Assembly: GCA_039815505.1 (NCBI GenBank)
Contig: JBCBZE010000099.1
Location: 1-10,249, forward strand
Reading direction: 5' to 3'
DNA length: 10,249 bases
Source: CANLWN01 sp039815505
GTDB taxonomy: Bacteria > Bacteroidota > Bacteroidia > Flavobacteriales > Flavobacteriaceae
This document shows positions 6,264-10,249 of this stretch, one piece after another (the first letter of the stretch is position 1; each line of letters opens with the position of its first letter). The translations under genes were made by a program, and so were the position numbers. A model generated the notes under the pieces. That model was given only the letters and a program-made list of their open reading frames with translations. It had not been told where the DNA came from and searched no databases.

Positions 6264-9200
6264 ATGCTCCCAAAAAAAACAAAGCATCCTTTGTATGCTA
6301 TGCTATTGATCTCGCTGTCGATAGTATGTACTTCAGCCATAGCAAATACCAAAGTTTACGAGTTTATTACCGAAATCGCATCGGTCACCAATACCTCTAA
6401 AGTTGCTCCTGATGTCCGGACCCTGGAAGATGTTGATAACAACAATTTCGCTACCTCCAAATCTATGGACGTTCGAGAGGAAAACTCGGTAGCGGCAGCA
6501 CCAATGTTTATGACCATCATTCAAGGTGCCGATGAAGATGCAATTTGCCCTAATGATGGTAGTACGGTCGCAAAGTTCTTTCTTTGCGGAACTAGTGATG
6601 TAAGAACTTTAACACTAAGTCAAAGCGGAAGTTCATATCAATGGCAAAGATTGGATGCATCCTGTGCACCTTCCGTACTGGATGATTGCACCAATACTAC
6701 CAATTCTTGCTACAATACGGTAGGTACCAATGCAACCTATAACTTGGATTCATCGGGAGAGTTCAGGGTACGTGTTGATTCTGGACAATTTTTTTATTTT
6801 AAATCAACATTAAACCCCCTTGACCCACAACTGATCAAAGAGGACATAGAATGTGGTAATCCCGGAAGAGTGGAAATTACCAATGTACCCGCCGGATATG
6901 AATATAGTTTAAACAGTGCTACGGGTCCTTTTCAAACCGATCCGTTTTTTGATATCAATACACCCGGAACCTACACAGTTTTTGTTCGTTTACAAGGTGT
7001 TTCGGCCAGTACATGTATATTTCCATCCAATGAGGTCACTATTCAAGATTTGGATATCACCGTGGATGTTACCGCAAATGATATACTTTGTAGTGGAGAA
7101 TTGGGTAGTATAGATGTATCCGTTTCCGGTGTACCCGGTTTTTATACGTATCGACTAATAAATGGTGGCGTAACCGTAGATACATTTGGACCGGATGCCG
7201 CCTCTTCCTATACCTTCGCCAACGTAAGCGCCGGAAATTATAGTATAAGGGTAGAAACCAATAACTGCTCGGAATTGGTTACTTTGGACATTAATGGAGA
7301 TCCAATTGCCATAGGTGATGGTATAGCGCCCCTTGCGGTTTCCGCGACTACATCCGATAGTTTTGGTTGTGGGGCCACTTCCGTAGATGTAACCATAGAT
7401 GTTACCGGAGGTACCGCTCCTTACACCTATACCGTAAACGGTGGACCACCTAGTGCTCCTTTTACGGGAACTGATACTTTTTCCGTACCACCACCGGGAG
7501 CCACATATAATATTGTGGTAGAGGACGTCAATGGTTGTACCTTGCCCGCTTCCGTAGATGTATTGGACATACCACCACCGGTAGTCAACCCTATCCCGGA
7601 AGACGCCAATTGCGGTGGGGCCAATGATGGTAGAATTACGGTGGATATAATTAACGGTTTTGGGTATAATCTGGATTTTAGTATAACGGGTGGTGCCCCA
7701 TTTCAAAACAGTAATGTATTTTCCGATCTTGCCCCTGGCTCGTATGATGTAGTGGTAAGATACCAACAAGATACGTTTACATGTACCACAACTCCTGTAG
7801 CAGTGGCCGTGGGAACGCCCTCTACAATTTTAGGAACTGCCACACCCGATAGCACGCCTACTTGTATCAATGAAACTGGCGGACAGATAACAATCTCTGG
7901 AGTCTCTGGAGGTGTAGGCCCTTATGAATTCAGTATTGGCGCGGGCTTTAGTGCTACCACTACTTTTACCAATTTGGGAGTAGGTACGTATATCCCTCAG
8001 ATACGGGATGCCAATAACTGTGTGGAAACGCTACCCGCCATAACATTCAATGCCCTTAACAAACCCACCGATTTGGATTTTACGGTTTCGAGCATTGATT
8101 GTGCTACTAGCACAGCTTCTGTCACGGTAACGGAAACGGGAGGTACAGGCCCATATACCTATGAAATTATTGCTCCAGCAGGCAGTGTTGTCAATAACGG
8201 TGTTAATCCTGTTTTTACTGGATTGGGACTGGGTACCTATACGTTTAGGGTAACCGATTCCGAGAGTTGTTCTTATGAGGAAAATTTTGCTATAACCGAT
8301 ATTAGCTCTATTGCAGCAACTGCCCAACAAACCCAAGTAGTACGTTGTGTTGGGGAAAATAACGGGGAAGGTCGCTTTTTGGTAGATGGTTTTGATACCA
8401 CCTACAGCTATCAAATAGATGCAGGCCCGGTAATTACAGGCGAAACGGCGGGTATAATCCCTTTGACCGGACTTACAGTAGGTAGTTATACCATTACGGT
8501 AACCGATGAGGATACGAATTGTACGGATACGGCCACTTTGGTCATCCAAGAACCTTCTGTCGCCCTTGCCATAAGTAGTTTAAACGTTACCGATATGAGT
8601 TGTCAAAACGGTAATGTAGGTAGTGTTACGGTCAATGTTGTTGGTGGATGGGGAGGTTATAGATATACCTTGGATAGACCCGCCCCTTTACCGGACCTGG
8701 GCCCTAAAAATGGCAGAACATTTTCTAACTTGACGGCGGGAGGATTATATACGGTAACCGTTGAGGATGCCAATGGTTGTACGGTAACGGATACGTTTAC
8801 TTTAACACCTTTGGATTCCCCGGTATTGACCATAGACACCGCAGCTTCCGATTATTGCTATGACAATACCGATTTTGCTACCATTGCGGTCAATGCTACT
8901 TTGGGTGTTGCTCCGTATCAGTTTAGAATTAATGGGGGGCCTTTAGGGGGTAGTAGTACCTTTAACAATCTTACTCCGGGCACCTACAATATAGAAGTCA
9001 TAGATGTTAATGACTGTAGGGACGATGTCACTGTTACCATAGAACCTGAAATTACGGCCAATGCCTCGATCATTACACAATTAAACTGTGGCGGACCGGA
9101 TGCCAGGATTCGTGTGAACATCAATAATGGATATCCTTCGGGCGGTGACTATAATTTTTATGAGGTTAGCGTTAATGGCGGTGCATATACCAGTACCATG

Positions 9201-10249
9201 ACCAATATTACCGGTAATTCCTTCATATTCAACATTCCGAATGATGGGTCGATTACAGCAGATACTACCTTCCAGTTTTTGGTTACGGATAGTAGGGATT
9301 GTCCAACGGAGACCAACGTAGTTATCATTTCCCCTCCGGAAACTATTGCAGGAACCGCAGTGGGTACCGATACAGTTTGTGGAGATGCTACAACGGGAAC
9401 GGTAACCGTTACGGCAGATACCACACAAGGTGTTCCTCCTTATGAATTCAGTAATGATGGAGGTACTACTTTTGGAACACAAAATGTATTTACCGGTTAT
9501 GCACCGGGAACGTATAATGATTTTATGGTACGGGATAGCAGGGGATGTACAAGTCCCATACTTTCGGCTACTATTGGTGCCAGTTTGGCCGTCGATGCAG
9601 ATGTTAGCCCCGTAGACGCCGTTTGTACGGCCACTGTTATAGAGGGGGCGATCAACGTAAATAGCGTGGCCAATGGTACTCCTAATTTTACCTATACTTT
9701 GGAAGATATCAATGGGGTTGTGCTAACCACAGTGGGTCCAACGGCCAGTACCACGGCTAATTTCCCAAATATAGCCCCAGGAACATATACCGTAGTCACT
9801 ACAGATGCAACGGGTTGTGAAGATAGGGATGTGGTTATTGTAGCACAAAATGAATTGGATCTTATTCCATTAGACCCACCCCCCGTTAACTGTACGGACC
9901 CCTTTATCAGCTATAGGTTACAGGCCGTTGGTGGAACGGGACCCTACTTCTTTAGATTGGTAGGTGATCCAAGCCCTCCCGTGTTAGCGAATGATAATGG
10001 TTTTGATATTCACAATTTTGCAGGTTTAGTGGCGTTTGGTGTAACCTATTTCGTTGAGGTAACCGACAATTTGGGCTGCGTATATATAGAACAGATAGAT
10101 CCCATAACACCACCAAGCCCTGTGGACGTAACTGCCACGGCTAGTACGGCCTCTTGTGATGTCGCTGGCAATGGTGTTATAAACTATACGGTTGATGGTC
10201 TGGTGAATAATCCTGCAAACTTTACCGTTACCCTGGAAAATACAGATAC
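6264..10249 (+). CDS. Giant SprB-like repeat surface protein, probable T9SS substrate (N-terminal 1328 residues, runs off window)
   Basis: One frame is open from ATG 6264 to the right edge with no stop. Residues 1-27 form a Sec signal peptide (hydrophobic 12-27, probable cut after SAIA). Residues 28-94 are low-complexity, Asp/Thr/Ser rich. Residues 95-196 form a separate region with Cys at 95, 108, 134, 142 and 149, including FLCGTSD and the Trp-containing SSYQWQRL, which resembles an Ig/PKD-type module. From residue 197 onward, tandem units of about 85 residues follow, with the recurrent features GGxxPYxYxI, FxNLxPGTYxVxVxDxNGC and xVTIxEP. This is the pattern of the SprB repeat (Pfam family of that name) in giant flavobacterial adhesins involved in gliding or attachment. 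The protein is almost free of Lys in the repeats and rich in Thr, Gly, Asn and Asp, as expected for a cell-surface beta-rich fibre. A C-terminal gliding-motility/type B sorting domain is expected but lies outside the window. Minus-strand frames inside this gene are shadows. Confidence 0.92.
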   Translation, partial: MLPKKTKHPLYAMLLISLSIVCTSAIANTKVYEFITEIASVTNTSKVAPDVRTLEDVDNNNFATSKSMDVREENSVAAAPMFMTIIQGADEDAICPNDGSTVAKFFLCGTSDVRTLTLSQSGSSYQWQRLDASCAPSVLDDCTNTTNSCYNTVGTNATYNLDSSGEFRVRVDSGQFFYFKSTLNPLDPQLIKEDIECGNPGRVEITNVPAGYEYSLNSATGPFQTDPFFDINTPGTYTVFVRLQGVSASTCIFPSNEVTIQDLDITVDVTANDILCSGELGSIDVSVSGVPGFYTYRLINGGVTVDTFGPDAASSYTFANVSAGNYSIRVETNNCSELVTLDINGDPIAIGDGIAPLAVSATTSDSFGCGATSVDVTIDVTGGTAPYTYTVNGGPPSAPFTGTDTFSVPPPGATYNIVVEDVNGCTLPASVDVLDIPPPVVNPIPEDANCGGANDGRITVDIINGFGYNLDFSITGGAPFQNSNVFSDLAPGSYDVVVRYQQDTFTCTTTPVAVAVGTPSTILGTATPDSTPTCINETGGQITISGVSGGVGPYEFSIGAGFSATTTFTNLGVGTYIPQIRDANNCVETLPAITFNALNKPTDLDFTVSSIDCATSTASVTVTETGGTGPYTYEIIAPAGSVVNNGVNPVFTGLGLGTYTFRVTDSESCSYEENFAITDISSIAATAQQTQVVRCVGENNGEGRFLVDGFDTTYSYQIDAGPVITGETAGIIPLTGLTVGSYTITVTDEDTNCTDTATLVIQEPSVALAISSLNVTDMSCQNGNVGSVTVNVVGGWGGYRYTLDRPAPLPDLGPKNGRTFSNLTAGGLYTVTVEDANGCTVTDTFTLTPLDSPVLTIDTAASDYCYDNTDFATIAVNATLGVAPYQFRINGGPLGGSSTFNNLTPGTYNIEVIDVNDCRDDVTVTIEPEITANASIITQLNCGGPDARIRVNINNGYPSGGDYNFYEVSVNGGAYTSTMTNITGNSFIFNIPNDGSITADTTFQFLVTDSRDCPTETNVVIISPPETIAGTAVGTDTVCGDATTGTVTVTADTTQGVPPYEFSNDGGTTFGTQNVFTGYAPGTYNDFMVRDSRGCTSPILSATIGASLAVDADVSPVDAVCTATVIEGAINVNSVANGTPNFTYTLEDINGVVLTTVGPTASTTANFPNIAPGTYTVVTTDATGCEDRDVVIVAQNELDLIPLDPPPVNCTDPFISYRLQAVGGTGPYFFRLVGDPSPPVLANDNGFDIHNFAGLVAFGVTYFVEVTDNLGCVYIEQIDPITPPSPVDVTATASTASCDVAGNGVINYTVDGLVNNPANFTVTLENTD
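6852..10249 (+). repeat. Array of 13 complete and one partial SprB-like repeats in the giant protein
   Basis: Taking the first Cys of each unit as the boundary, units begin at residues 197, 276, 369, 450, 534, 613, 695, 780, 865, 942, 1039, 1121, 1210 and 1298 (last one cut by the window). Spacing is 77-97 residues, mean about 85. Every complete unit has exactly two Cys: one before the first strand and one in the DxNGC-like turn near the end, 50-71 residues later, which suggests one disulfide per unit. Sequence identity between units is low and no long exact DNA repeat is seen, so the array is old and not a recent tandem duplication. Confidence 0.85.

Noticed and set aside
7155..7769. A 204-codon open frame on the minus strand within the giant gene
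   Set aside because: It is Tyr/Ile/Arg-rich low-complexity translation antisense to a clear coding frame, with no recognisable domain. The plus-strand frame has a signal peptide and ordered repeats, so this is a shadow caused by Thr/Val/Gly-rich codons.
8031..8549. A 172-codon minus-strand open frame, and a similar 133-codon one at 9081-9482
   Set aside because: Both lie antisense to the repeat array, recur because the repeats have similar composition, and have no start context or domain.
9399..9416. A palindrome-like CGGTAACCGTTACGG segment in the giant gene
   Set aside because: It encodes the alternating Thr-Val strand typical of the repeats, and the symmetry is imperfect, so codon usage explains it.
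6852..10249. Possible CRISPR or recent tandem DNA repeats in the repetitive region
   Set aside because: The periodicity is at protein level only; units vary from 77 to 97 residues and share no long identical DNA.

Overview
The window looks like a chromosomal segment from a marine or soil member of the Bacteroidota, most likely family Flavobacteriaceae. The evidence is a SusC-type TonB-dependent receptor, perfect TAnnTTTG promoter boxes, weak or absent Shine-Dalgarno sequences, AT-rich spacers, and a giant secreted protein built from SprB-like repeats. No RNA gene, CRISPR array, insertion sequence or phage gene is visible.

Left part (1-4523), an amino-sugar module. On the minus strand an unusual NagB-like protein fused to a PIG-L/LmbE deacetylase domain (862-2787) is followed after 28 bp by the first 277 codons of a SusC-type outer-membrane receptor (833 down to the window edge). 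Divergently, a DeoR-family repressor (2946-3695) and MurQ, N-acetylmuramic acid 6-phosphate etherase (3708-4523), form a tight two-gene unit. The 158-bp divergent spacer has a perfect -7 box for each direction and a perfect tandem 10-bp repeat that could be an operator. The set suggests use or recycling of peptidoglycan amino sugars: the receptor imports a glycan or muropeptide, MurQ cleaves the lactyl ether of MurNAc-6-P to give GlcNAc-6-P, and the fusion protein could deacetylate and/or deaminate that product. The NagB half, however, has Thr in place of a conserved active-site Asp, so its reaction is uncertain.

Middle part (4525-6125), a minus-strand pair: a predicted lipoprotein of the PQQ-type glucose/sorbosone dehydrogenase family and, 74 bp downstream, a small membrane-anchored or secreted cytochrome c that could accept its electrons. 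The cytochrome gene converges on murQ with a single base between the two stop codons.

Right part (6264-10249), an uninterrupted plus-strand reading frame of more than 1328 codons that runs off the window. It encodes a signal peptide, a Cys-containing N-terminal region, and then thirteen complete and one partial copies of a divergent repeat of about 85 residues. Each complete copy carries exactly two cysteines at equivalent places. This is the pattern of giant SprB-like surface proteins exported by the type IX secretion system; the C-terminal sorting domain that would settle it lies outside the window.
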